From positions 2,071,001-2,135,000 of the forward strand of contig CP073340.1 in NCBI GenBank assembly GCA_018141845.1: DNA of 64,000 bases, read 5' to 3'. The number at the start of each line of letters is the position of its first letter. Within the stretch, counting starts at the first letter, position 1. This document shows positions 55,618-64,000 of the stretch, piece after piece. The translations under genes and the position numbers were made by a program. The DNA comes from Lachnospiraceae bacterium oral taxon 096. Lineage in GTDB: Bacteria; Bacillota; Clostridia; Lachnospirales; Lachnospiraceae. The notes beneath the pieces were generated by a model that worked only from the letters and a program-made list of their open reading frames with translations, was not told the origin of the DNA and ran no database searches.

Positions 55618-57240
55618 ATGACAAAATCAAGAAAAATTTTAGGATTTATAGGACTGATTTTAGCAATGTTTATGGGGGCCTTAGACGCAACAATTGTCAA
55701 CATTGCCATACCAGATATTATGGAAAACTTAAATACGGGATTAACTGATACAAGTTGGGTAGCAACAATCTACGTTTTAGCAATGGCTGTATTTATTATT
55801 CCAGTTTCAAAACTCGCGGATGTCTACGGTAGAAAGTTGATTATGCTACTTGGTGTAGTAATATTTGGTACTTTCTCATTCGCCTGTATGATGACTGATT
55901 CATTGTTTCTCTTAATTATTTTTAGGTTCTTCCAAGGAATTGGAGGTGCAATATTAACTCCAATTGTTCTGCCCATGGGAATTGAACTATTCGGGAAAGA
56001 GAATACCGGATGTATTACAGCTATTATGGGTGCCTTTAGTGCCTTAGCTGCAGCGGGAGGGCCGGTAATCGGTGGTTTAATTATCCATTGGACAACATAT
56101 CATTGGATTTTTGGTATTAATGTTCCAATCGCCATCTTTGCATTCTTAATGATCCTCGTGGGGACAAAAGAATCATATGATTTAACAATTACAAAAAATA
56201 TTGACTGGCTAGGCATGATTTTTCTTACTTGTACTTTAGGTGGACTTACATTTGGTTTATTGGAAGGTCGCGAGTATGGCTGGACATCGCAAACCATCAT
56301 ATCTAGTTTTGTTATTAGTGTTATAGGCCTATTTCTTCTTATCTTAACCGAAAGAAGAGTAAAATCACCTATTATTGAATTGAAGTTATTTAAGGAAAGT
56401 ACATTCATATCTTCAAGCATTATTTATATGATTTTCGGATTTGCAATTATCGTACCTTCCTTGATTCTAAATTACTTCTTGCAAAATGTTCGCAACTTTT
56501 CTGCTTTACATTCGGCATATCTTATTATTCCTGCCTCTTTAGCTATTGTAGTAGGTATGCCTTTAGCAACTAAGATGTACCAAAAAATTAGTGCAAGATT
56601 ACTTATTAGTATCGGATTGGTTATTACAGCAGGTGGTCTATTTATGCTTAGTCTTGTTCAGTATAATACTTCACAAAGCATCATTGTTTGTTGTAATGTG
56701 ATTATTGGCTTAGGACTGGGATTTATGGCAATGGCATTAACATCATCTGTAAAATATTTACCGGTTAATAAGGCCGGAATTGGGTCAGGTATCGTTAATG
56801 CTTCCAGATATATTGGGCAAGTTATAGGTATTGCTCTTTTGGTTACCATTTTGAATAGTAATGTCAACATTGCTAAAACACAAATTAAGGAAATAGCCTA
56901 CAACCAGATTGAAACACGTGTTTTATCAACAGATGTAAAAAAAGTTGCTAAGGATGAAATTGAAAAAACTTTCAAGACTACAAAGGATAGCAATAATATT
57001 TCAACCAAACAAAGTAGTATGGTTGAGACAATCAAAGCAGCTGCTAAAAAGACAGATAATCTTCCGGAACCTAAAAACAGAAGTGATTATAGAAAGATTT
57101 ATGATGCAAATCAGTCATTGATTAATGGAGTTGAAACCGTTAGTTCAAGTGTCCCTCAATTATCAAGTAGTTTGAAAACTATATCCGGAGGGCGGAGGGC
57201 AGAGGGCAGGCCAAGGTTGGCACAGCTATTAAATTATTAG
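55618..57240 (+). pseudogene. DHA2-family MFS drug exporter with C-terminal frameshifts
   Basis: A fourteen-helix EmrB/QacA-type exporter. Helix 1 ALDATIVNIA and motif A SKLADVYGRKLI are intact. The last part is damaged. GGAGGGC repeats (57188-57208) add 14 bases, and a second shift near 57295 follows. Joining the frames gives the normal end SGGQAKVGTAIKLL, then VFIVGAIIVLICTPLALM. The visible product (540 residues) stops at 57238 without its last helix. It lies divergent to the TetR gene, its likely regulator. Confidence 0.8.
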
Positions 57241-57399
57241 CTCAAAAGGAAGAATTAACAGCTTCTCTTAATACTATTGTCGAAAAAGAAATGAGCAATT
57301 GAGCACAGCATTTGATAATGTATTTATTGTAGGAGCAATCATTGTATTGATATGTACTCCATTAGCTCTGATGACAGAAAAGCGAAGAGATATATAAAT
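57241..57399 (+). pseudogene. Remnant of the MFS exporter C-terminus
   Basis: Frames here encode AQKEELTASLNTIVEKEM and, after one more shift, STAFDNVFIVGAII, then CTPLALMTEKRRDI and a stop at about 57397. They complete the exporter, but are out of frame with it. Confidence 0.7.
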
Positions 57400-57429
57400 A
57401 AATAATTTTTCATACTTGGAGGAGGTGTC

Positions 57430-57981
57430 TCTTCTCATACTGTGAATGCGGTATACCGGAGTACTTCCCTCCGGCTTACTTAATGCCTGATGATCATATT
57501 GATCCAAAAGAATCAATGCATCCGTGTATTCATTCACAGTTCTGAGCACATCTTTTTCCTCTATATCAAGTGCATCTGCAATCATCCTTGGCTAAATATC
57601 AACTGTTTTCTTCAGCATCTGAAGACGCTTTTCATTGATTGCATAGCCTTTCAAAATATACTGTTTAAAAAAATTATTTACCCATTTTCTGAAAGCTATA
57701 CCTCTTTTTGAATTAACTCGATATCCGACAGACAAAATCATATCTAAATTATAAATTTTAGGTTTCCTTCCACCTGTACTTCTGTCGGAAAAACCGTCAA
57801 AAGTCTCATCCAATTCTCCTGAAGCAATAATATTTGAAATATGTTCGCTTACTGTAGCGTGTTTAACATCAAACAATACTTCCATTTGTTTTTGTGTCAG
57901 ACAAACGGTCTCCAGTTCAGGATTGATTTGAGCTTCTATATTAATATCACCATCTGTAAATAATACAATTTCATTCTTCAT
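57430..57981 (-). pseudogene. RhuM-family protein gene, broken
   Basis: The 5' half (57592-57981) has the RhuM pattern: LTQKQMEVLFDVKHATVSEH, STGGRKPKIYNLDMILSVGY and FRKWVNNFFKQYILKGYAINEKRL. An in-frame TAG at 57592 is followed without shift by PRMIADALDIEEKDVLRTVN, so the family sequence continues. The C-terminal part is missing after about 57436. RhuM proteins are of uncertain function, found near mobile elements. Confidence 0.75.
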
Positions 57982-57984
57982 GCT

Positions 57985-58110
57985 TTATTTAACTCCACGA
58001 ATATTTCCCGATAACATTTCTAATATAGATTTTACTGTACTTTTCATATTCAGTCCATCTTTTAGTCCGGGCCTGTAGAAAAACTCTTCAAAACTCTTTA
58101 ACTTTATCAT
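57985..58110 (-). CDS. Small ORF upstream of the RhuM-like gene
   Basis: A 41-codon frame, MIKLKSFEEFFYRPGL then MKSTVKSILEMLSGN, ending three bases before the RhuM start. A GGAGG lies about 12 nt before the ATG. It may be a tiny partner protein or the tail of a lost gene. Confidence 0.35.
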   Translation of the reverse strand: MIKLKSFEEFFYRPGLKDGLNMKSTVKSILEMLSGNIRGVK

Positions 58111-58127
58111 CCATTTAAACTGCCTCC

Positions 58128-58193
58128 AAAACTTTAAATTAACACTCAAACCACATATAAAAACTTTAAATTAACACTCAAACCACATATAAA
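58128..58193. repeat. 33-bp tandem repeat, two copies
   Basis: Two exact head-to-tail copies of a 33-bp AT-rich unit beginning AAACTTTAAATTAACACTC and containing CCACATATAA. It lies in the non-coding stretch before the small ORF. Confidence 0.85.
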
Positions 58194-58351
58194 AAGTGGG
58201 CTAAAAAATCAACCCACCCCAACACTTGACAAAGAACCAATCTTAAAGTTATGTGCTTTTGCTGTATCATTCTTTGAATGAGTCCTACAGACCCAATTTT
58301 AGTATGTCCAATATTCTCCTTCAAATACAAATTTTATATTTTTCTCCATTT
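58194..58351. other. Intergenic stretch with a second copy of a gene 3' end
   Basis: Non-coding except for 58296-58345, which repeats the last codons of the fragment at 54659 (minus strand, ending KFVFEGEYWTY). It also carries TCTTAAAGTTATGTGC, which reappears at about 60212. No promoter or terminator stands out. Confidence 0.5.
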
Positions 58352-58975
58352 TTACCTTCTTTCCACTGCACCAACCGAGCAAACCGTTAAGCAGTTACCG
58401 CAATGCAGACAATGCTTATTCTCAATTACATAGGGTATGGTCTCTTGGTTAATGCAATCTTGTGGACAAACTTCCACACACTTACCACATCCGATACAAC
58501 CATCCGTAATAAAATAACCTTTCATTTCATCTGTTTTAACTCCAAAAGAAAAATTTGCTCTCTCTATAGGCTTTTTAGATAAGTCAAACCATTCTCCTGT
58601 ACCTTCATAAATTTGAAATACTGTCAGGGCTTTTCTTGATTCAACAGTTGGATATATTTGATACATATATTGGTTCTTTTCAAATAACTCAGGGATTTTT
58701 TCATATCCAAGTTCTCTAACTTTCCCTCTTACAGATACCGCCACTCGTGACATTGTGTCCTCGCCTTTCATAGCTGTAAATGCAAGAAATTTCCTGTCCG
58801 ATAATCTATCGTATAAATTCTTACCTCTTGCAGTCAGAAAATATAAACTTGAATCGTCTGCATCCATCATATCAATAGCCGCCGTAACCGGAAGACCTTC
58901 GCTATCTACAGTCGCGACTATAACTGTATGAATTTCATCTACTATATATTTTAAATAATTCTTCGCTTCCATCAT
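58352..58975 (-). CDS. Pyridoxamine-phosphate-oxidase-like protein with a ferredoxin tail
   Basis: A 207-residue fusion. Residues 1-130 are an FMN-binding split barrel (PNPOx-like: TVIVATVDSEGLPVTAAID, TARGKNLYDRL). Residues 150-207 hold two [4Fe-4S] clusters, CIGCGKCVEVCPQDC and CLHCGNCLTVCSVGA. It probably passes electrons between the flavin and an external donor. RBS GGAG-A4TT. Substrate unknown. Confidence 0.85.
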   Translation of the reverse strand: MMEAKNYLKYIVDEIHTVIVATVDSEGLPVTAAIDMMDADDSSLYFLTARGKNLYDRLSDRKFLAFTAMKGEDTMSRVAVSVRGKVRELGYEKIPELFEKNQYMYQIYPTVESRKALTVFQIYEGTGEWFDLSKKPIERANFSFGVKTDEMKGYFITDGCIGCGKCVEVCPQDCINQETIPYVIENKHCLHCGNCLTVCSVGAVERR

Positions 58976-59114
58976 AATTTCTCCTGTACCCCTTGCTACC
59001 TTAATTAGTTCTGCATTTTTGAGCTGTGATAGAATTTTCGAATGATAACAGGATTTGTATTTATACTTCCTGCCGTCATTCTACACTCTCTATATTGTAG
59101 TATAAATAGTTATA

Positions 59115-59885
59115 TTAGAACTTTCCATTCTGATTTTTCCAAGTCGTTTTATCAGCTATTGTTTCCATAACATCCCAGTGTTCTACAATTTTCCCATTTT
59201 CCACACGGAACAAATCATAGAAGGATGTTGCCACACCCCCAAATGTTCCTTCACTTACTGCAAGTGCATAATCTCCATCAGCCAATACAAAATAAGTCTT
59301 ATTATATATCATCTGTATTCCCTGTTTTGCCAACGCTTCAAGTGCAGCACCAAGCCCTGAAAGTCCGTCAGCAATTGCTGTATTGTGCTGAATATAATTA
59401 TCTCCACCAAAGTATGAAGTAAGCCTATCAGGATTTTCTCCACGAAGGACATCTCCTACAAATCCCTCTACAACCTTTCTTGTATCTTCCTTATCCACAT
59501 CATTCTTCTCTAAGTTGCCGTCAATCTGTGTATGTCCTGACGGATTAGGTTCAGTTTTTGTAGACAGATTGTCCCAGTGTTCTGCAATCTTTCCTTCTGA
59601 GTCAAATCTGAAAATATCAAATGCTACCTGATCTCCTGCTCCTGCAAAATTATATACCGTTTGTAGAAACACCTTATCGCCATCTTCAAATGCACGAACA
59701 TTATTAACAGTTGTTTTAACCGGGGCAGAAGCAAGATATTCCACTGCTCCTACAAAAGCATCTCTTCCTGTTCCATAAGCAAGATTATGCTGAATGTAAC
59801 CCTCTGCAAGAAGTTCCTTTGCCTTCATTGTATCTCCTGATGCAAATATACTAATAAGTGCCAATGCTTTCTCTTTGTTTGTCAT
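59115..59885 (-). CDS. Duplicated NTF2/SnoaL-like protein
   Basis: A 256-residue protein made of two NTF2-type halves: residues 1-120 (AEGYIQHNLAYGTGRDAF, AEHWDNL) and 130-250 (GGDNYIQHNTAIADGLSGL, VEHWDVME). Both repeats keep YIQHN and EHWD. Such proteins are often polyketide-cyclase or dehydratase-like, but many have no known reaction. AGGAGG before the ATG. Confidence 0.85.
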   Translation of the reverse strand: MTNKEKALALISIFASGDTMKAKELLAEGYIQHNLAYGTGRDAFVGAVEYLASAPVKTTVNNVRAFEDGDKVFLQTVYNFAGAGDQVAFDIFRFDSEGKIAEHWDNLSTKTEPNPSGHTQIDGNLEKNDVDKEDTRKVVEGFVGDVLRGENPDRLTSYFGGDNYIQHNTAIADGLSGLGAALEALAKQGIQMIYNKTYFVLADGDYALAVSEGTFGGVATSFYDLFRVENGKIVEHWDVMETIADKTTWKNQNGKF

Positions 59886-60342
59886 GATAATTTCCTCCTA
59901 AATTTGATTTATTGCGTTGATGTAACCTTTGTTATTTCATCTTGTGAGCTTATATTATCACTATGCGGATGTAATATCAATAGTTACATCTTTTTTTTAC
60001 GATATACTTGACAATTGGAAGGAAATGAAATCAAACTATAAGAATAACGAAATTATAAAAGAAGTATTGAAAAGTGAACTATCCCGACAGTATGAAAAGA
60101 TTGTATTCCCTTTGAATAAAATAATGTAAGGTTCTACAGAGGCGGTATCAGAGCAAAAGTTTCTTTCGGTATAAATAAGCACAGAAAAAGCACATATCTG
60201 AAAGATTATAAGTCTTAAAGTTATGTGCCTTGTTTTTATACTATTCAATGATTTAAACAACCCGGGATTTGTAGATATCATTTGGGAAATATGATTGTTT
60301 ATATCAAAGCTTAAAATTTTAATCATATATCTTGAAATCATA
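59886..60342. other. Long intergenic stretch with a hairpin and a weak short ORF
   Basis: A 66-codon plus-strand ORF at 59929-60129 has a weak ribosome binding site; its end KSELSRQYEKIVFPLNKIM could be a gene remnant. An inverted repeat at about 60184-60229 (GCACATA/TATGTGC) may act as a terminator. No other gene was found. Confidence 0.4.
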
Positions 60343-60975
60343 TCAAATCTTACTTGAAATGTATTTTATTAGTTTTTCCTCTCTTGAATGATTAAGTATA
60401 TAATCAATAACATCTTTTTTAGACAGTATTTTAGCCATAAACTCTTGTTCCAACTGCTCCATAAACTCAATCAAAGATACCTTACTTATTTCATTAAATT
60501 TTTTAACACGACTGGTTTCTTTAATCTTTCGTTCTGCAATCTCTGGAGGAAATCCGATTCCAAAGTCTCCATCAAACAATTTTTCTAAAGTATATTCAAG
60601 ATTGAGTTCCCCTAACCAACCAAAACCCAATCCCAAAGATAAACTTGCTACATTGCCATCGTTAATTCTTCCAAATAGGTAGGCGTCTTGTGGATTCTGA
60701 ATAAACCCTGACAATAACCCTGGCAATGTATTGCATGCCAAATTCATTCCTTGCCCTGAAGAACATCCAGTTATCACAAAATCGACCACCTTACTATTGA
60801 TGAGTAAGGCAGTTAAGACCGCAATTTCTGTATACGAATATGAATTTATTTCCCACGGATAAACCCCAAAATTTATAATTTCATAATTCTTTGATGACAC
60901 TACTTTATTTGTTATTCTATATAATATTTCATTCTTATCAACTTGTGTTGTTCCTTGAATTATTCCTATCTTCAT
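60343..60975 (-). CDS. RpiB/LacA/LacB-family sugar-phosphate isomerase
   Basis: A 210-residue protein with the RpiB core: IVTGCSSGQGMNLACNTLPG-type segment (seen as FVITGCSSGQGMNLACN) and GRINDGNVASLSLGLGFG. These match ribose-5-phosphate isomerase B and galactose-6-phosphate isomerase families. It is longer than typical RpiB by about 60 residues at the C-terminus. The reaction is not certain. Confidence 0.8.
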   Translation of the reverse strand: MKIGIIQGTTQVDKNEILYRITNKVVSSKNYEIINFGVYPWEINSYSYTEIAVLTALLINSKVVDFVITGCSSGQGMNLACNTLPGLLSGFIQNPQDAYLFGRINDGNVASLSLGLGFGWLGELNLEYTLEKLFDGDFGIGFPPEIAERKIKETSRVKKFNEISKVSLIEFMEQLEQEFMAKILSKKDVIDYILNHSREEKLIKYISSKI

Positions 60976-61074
60976 TTTTACCTCTCTTATATTGCAGTTT
61001 TTTCATTACTATTGAAATACAAAAATACATTGTAAAATTCAAATTTGTACTCATTTTGTATTCAAACCATACAC

Positions 61075-61118
61075 AAAATCGCCACAAACCCTTATATTTA
61101 AAGGATTTGTGGCGTTAT
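61075..61118 (-). terminator. Terminator after guaA
   Basis: Minus-strand arms GCCACAAA and TTTGTGGC, extended by CC/GG, enclose an AT-rich loop and are followed by GATTTTG. It lies 10 nt past the guaA stop. Confidence 0.7.
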
Positions 61119-61123
61119 TTTGT

Positions 61124-62677
61124 TTACTCAAGCTCAATAGTTCCCGGTGGCTTGCTGGTGATATCATACATCACTCGGTTGACATGATCGACTTCATTGA
61201 TAATGCGACTGGTCACCTTTTGAAGTACAGGATATGGAATTTCTGCTGACTCTGCGGTCATAAAGTCAATGGTATTGACTGCACGAAGGGCAATGGCATA
61301 GTCATAGGTTCGATAATCTCCCATAACGCCAACACTTCTCATATTGGTGAGAGCCGCAAAGTACTGACTAATGCTTCGGTCAAGTCCTGCATTGGCAATC
61401 TCCTCGCGGTAAATCGCATCGGCCTCTTGAACAATCTTTACCTTCTCCTCCGTCACTTCGCCAATAATGCGAATGCCAAGTCCCGGACCTGGGAATGGCT
61501 GACGAAATACCAACTTTTCTGGAATTCCAAGCTCAAGCCCTGCCTTTCGCACCTCATCTTTAAAGAGGTCACGAAGTGGCTCGATAATCTCCTTAAAGTC
61601 GACATAGTCAGGGAGCCCTCCGACATTATGGTGGGACTTGATCACTACGCTCTCTCCGCCAAGACCTGACTCAACGACATCGGGATAAATCGTTCCCTGT
61701 ACAAGAAAATCTACCGCACCAATCTTTTTTGCCTCTTCCTCAAATACTCGAATAAACTCTTCGCCAATAATCTTTCTCTTTTGCTCTGGCTCTGTCACGC
61801 CCTTTAACTTATCGTAAAATCTTTGCTGTGCATTGACACGAATAAAATTTAGCTTATATGGGCCATTTGGACCAAAGACAGCTTCTACCTCGTCGCCCTC
61901 ATCCTTTCGAAGAAGACCATGGTCCACAAACACACAGGTCAAGTTCTCTCCAATGGCCTTACTCATCATAACTGCAGCAACAGAAGAATCCACCCCCCCA
62001 GAGAGAGCACAGAGTGCCTTGCCATTTCCCACTTTTTCTCGAATGGCCTTGATACTACTTTCTACAAATGTATCCATTTTCCAATTGCAATCACAGCCAC
62101 AGACAAGGCGAACAAAGTTTCCAATCATTTTTGTTCCCTCTGCTGTGTGCAGTACCTCAGGATGAAACTGAATGGCATAGAGATTCTTTTCCATATTCTG
62201 TGCTGCTGCCACTGGGCAGTCCTTAGAATGTGCCACAATCTCAAATTCAGGTGCTACCTTTTCGATATAATCAGAATGGCTCATCCATACAATGGTCTTT
62301 TCTTGCACATCTTTAAAGAGTTTGCACTCTTTGTTATCAATGACAATCTCTGTCTTTCCATACTCGCCCACTGGTGCCTTAGTGACATGTCCATTGAGAA
62401 GATGTTGCATCATCTGTGCACCATAGCAAAGTCCAAGTACTGGGATGCCAAGCTCAAATAGTTCTTTTGAGTACGCTGGTGCTCCATCTTCATAACAGCT
62501 ATTTGGACCACCTGTCAAAATAATTCCCTTTGGATTTTTTGCCTTAATCTCCTCAATTGGCATCTTGTATGAATAGATTTCGCAATAGACATTGTTCTCT
62601 CTGACACGCCTTGCAACAAGTTGATTGTACTGACCGCCAAAATCCAAAACAATAATTAATTCCTGTTTTAAATTCAA
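61124..62677 (-). CDS. guaA: GMP synthase (glutamine-hydrolysing)
   Basis: A 517-residue enzyme converting XMP to GMP with glutamine. The amidotransferase half has [11 protein letters not shown] with the nucleophilic Cys, and [13 protein letters not shown] His/Glu. The synthase half has the ATP-pyrophosphatase loop [13 protein letters not shown] and the end [15 protein letters not shown]. Sequence and length are standard. RBS AGGAGG. It starts 17 nt after uvrA, which it follows on the minus strand. Confidence 0.97.
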   Translation of the reverse strand: MNLKQELIIVLDFGGQYNQLVARRVRENNVYCEIYSYKMPIEEIKAKNPKGIILTGGPNSCYEDGAPAYSKELFELGIPVLGLCYGAQMMQHLLNGHVTKAPVGEYGKTEIVIDNKECKLFKDVQEKTIVWMSHSDYIEKVAPEFEIVAHSKDCPVAAAQNMEKNLYAIQFHPEVLHTAEGTKMIGNFVRLVCGCDCNWKMDTFVESSIKAIREKVGNGKALCALSGGVDSSVAAVMMSKAIGENLTCVFVDHGLLRKDEGDEVEAVFGPNGPYKLNFIRVNAQQRFYDKLKGVTEPEQKRKIIGEEFIRVFEEEAKKIGAVDFLVQGTIYPDVVESGLGGESVVIKSHHNVGGLPDYVDFKEIIEPLRDLFKDEVRKAGLELGIPEKLVFRQPFPGPGLGIRIIGEVTEEKVKIVQEADAIYREEIANAGLDRSISQYFAALTNMRSVGVMGDYRTYDYAIALRAVNTIDFMTAESAEIPYPVLQKVTSRIINEVDHVNRVMYDITSKPPGTIELE

Positions 62678-62694
62678 AACTTCCCCTCCTCTTT

Positions 62695-64000
62695 TTATTG
62701 ATATTTCTCTGGAACAAGATATCTCTTTACATATTGACCAGTGTAAGAATCCTTTACATTTGCAATCTCCTCAGGTGTTCCCTTTGCAATGACGGTTCCT
62801 CCCTTGTCGCCTCCTTCAGGTCCCATATCAATAATATAATCTGCCGTCTTAATTACATCAAGATTATGCTCTATAACTATAACAGTATTTCCGCTATCTG
62901 ACAAGCGTCTGAGTATTTCAACTAATTTATGAACATCGGCAAAGTGAAGCCCTGTCGTGGGCTCATCTAAAATATAGACCGTTTTTCCCGTGCTTCTCTT
63001 TGAAAGCTCTGTAGCCAACTTAATTCTCTGTGCCTCTCCACCACTGAGCTCTGTCGATGGCTGCCCAAGGCGAATGTAGGAAAGCCCCACATCATAGAGC
63101 GTTTGCATTTTCTTTTGAATACTTGGAATATGTTCAAAGAAATGCAATGCCTCCTCAACAGTCATATTCAGTACATCATAGATTGATTTTCCCTTATATT
63201 TTACCTCTAATGTCTCTCGGTTATAGCGTTTTCCACCACAGACTTCACATGGCACATAGACATCAGGCAAAAAATGCATTTCTATTTTGATAATCCCATC
63301 TCCACTACAGGACTCACATCTTCCACCTTTGACATTAAAACTAAATCGACCTTTGCTATATCCTCTCGTCTTTGCCTCCTGTGTCGCCGCAAAGAGATCT
63401 CGAATCATATCAAAAACTCCTGTGTAGGTCGCTGGATTTGATCTCGGTGTTCTTCCAATCGGACTTTGATCGATGGCAATCACCTTGTCTAATTGCTCAA
63501 TACCCTCAATTTCCCTATATTTTCCTGCAATGGTGTGGGCACGATTTAACTTTCTTGCCAAAGCCTTATATAAAATTTCATTGACTAGAGAAGATTTTCC
63601 AGAACCTGAAACGCCAGTCACACAGGTCATTATTCCCAACGGAATATCCACATCAATCTTCTTGAGATTATTTTCTGCTGCTCCTTTGACTTTTAACCAT
63701 CCACTTGGCACTCTCCTCTGTCTTGGAATAGGAATAAAAAGTTTGCCTGAGAGATATTTTCCTGTAATAGAATCTGGATTTTCCATAATCTCTTTTGCTG
63801 TTCCCGTGGCAATAATTTTTCCACCATGGTCTCCTGCTCCAGGTCCAATATCTACAATAAAATCTGCCTCTCTCATCGTGTCCTCATCGTGTTCAACGAC
63901 AATGACAGAATTTCCAAGATCTCTTAAATGTTTTAAGGTGCCAAGAAGTTTATCATTGTCCCTTTGATGAAGACCAATACTCGGCTCATCAAGAATATAG
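62695..64000 (-). CDS. uvrA: Excinuclease ABC subunit A, C-terminal part
   Basis: The gene runs off the right edge; about 435 C-terminal residues are visible. They start [20 protein letters not shown], continue through [20 protein letters not shown] and the second ATP-binding Walker [18 protein letters not shown], and hold the zinc finger [27 protein letters not shown]. The second signature [16 protein letters not shown] and Walker [17 protein letters not shown] are also present. UvrA finds bulky DNA damage and starts nucleotide excision repair. guaA follows 17 nt later. Confidence 0.97.
   Translation of the reverse strand, partial: YILDEPSIGLHQRDNDKLLGTLKHLRDLGNSVIVVEHDEDTMREADFIVDIGPGAGDHGGKIIATGTAKEIMENPDSITGKYLSGKLFIPIPRQRRVPSGWLKVKGAAENNLKKIDVDIPLGIMTCVTGVSGSGKSSLVNEILYKALARKLNRAHTIAGKYREIEGIEQLDKVIAIDQSPIGRTPRSNPATYTGVFDMIRDLFAATQEAKTRGYSKGRFSFNVKGGRCESCSGDGIIKIEMHFLPDVYVPCEVCGGKRYNRETLEVKYKGKSIYDVLNMTVEEALHFFEHIPSIQKKMQTLYDVGLSYIRLGQPSTELSGGEAQRIKLATELSKRSTGKTVYILDEPTTGLHFADVHKLVEILRRLSDSGNTVIVIEHNLDVIKTADYIIDMGPEGGDKGGTVIAKGTPEEIANVKDSYTGQYVKRYLVPEKYQ

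Noticed and set aside
58128..58193. CRISPR array
   Set aside because: Only two head-to-tail copies without spacers and no cas genes.
59929..60129. Plus-strand 66-residue ORF as a real gene
   Set aside because: Weak start context and no recognisable domain; its end could be a gene remnant, so it is only mentioned in the intergenic entry.
60036..60341. Minus-strand 101-residue ORF
   Set aside because: No ribosome binding site, low-complexity composition and overlaps a hairpin; looks like chance.

Overview
The window is AT-rich DNA from a low-GC Firmicute, most likely a Lachnospiraceae-type Clostridium relative. The evidence is strong GGAGG-type ribosome binding sites, densely packed operons, choline-binding-type cell-wall repeats, clostridial-style xanthine dehydrogenase subunits and a C-x7-C-x2-C-x5-C MutY cluster. 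The genus is not determinable from this sequence alone. No rRNA, tRNA or CRISPR array was seen.

Layout. 1-7.1 kb: the start of a PrsW-type membrane protease, mutY, and a minus-strand operon of a small protein, an AlkD-type glycosylase, McrB and McrC, followed by GNAT, Nudix and methyltransferase genes. 7.1-10.2 kb: a cell-wall-anchored surface protein gene split by an IS607-family element (serine recombinase plus TnpB plus a probable reRNA). 10.4-17.2 kb: a complete urease operon (ureABC, a UreI/AmiS-type channel, ureEFGD) ending in an M20 amidohydrolase. 17.3-25.3 kb: a second minus-strand operon, HD hydrolase, MATE exporter, AlaX-type editing protein, a five-gene nickel/peptide ABC importer and a small TIGR04076-like protein; its position beside urease suggests nickel supply. 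25.4-33.7 kb: PAP2 phosphatase, glycosyltransferase, carbamate kinase, thioesterase, Thr/Ser exporter and a three-subunit xanthine dehydrogenase. Xanthine dehydrogenase, carbamate kinase and urease together suggest salvage of nitrogen from purines, ureides and urea. 33.7-44.3 kb: GH3 beta-glucosidase, a glycosyltransferase fused to a MarR-like domain, leuCD, a VanZ-RDD protein, flavodoxin, cupin, nucleoside phosphorylase, SdpI and YjdF with its riboswitch-like leader. 44.5-48.7 kb: a two-component system and a LanFEG-type ABC transporter, probably for lantibiotic or cationic-peptide resistance.

48.9-60 kb is an accessory and decaying region. It has a DUF6882-like gene with an in-frame TGA, an IS200/IS605 tnpB broken by a 14-bp tandem duplication and by an inserted IS110-family element, an IS3-family element, a GNAT gene, a TetR/MFS pair in which both genes carry frameshifts at simple repeats, a broken RhuM gene, a PNPOx-ferredoxin protein, an NTF2-like protein and fragments of one repeated 3' gene end. 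60.3-64 kb returns to core genes: an RpiB/LacAB-type protein, guaA and the C-terminal part of uvrA.

The most striking signal is in the IS110-family element. Its 5' noncoding region contains a hairpin loop that repeats 11 nt of the target sequence flanking the insertion. A second loop resembles the element's own ends. This is the layout expected for a bridge RNA that guided this insertion, and the target (an interrupted tnpB) can be reconstructed exactly.
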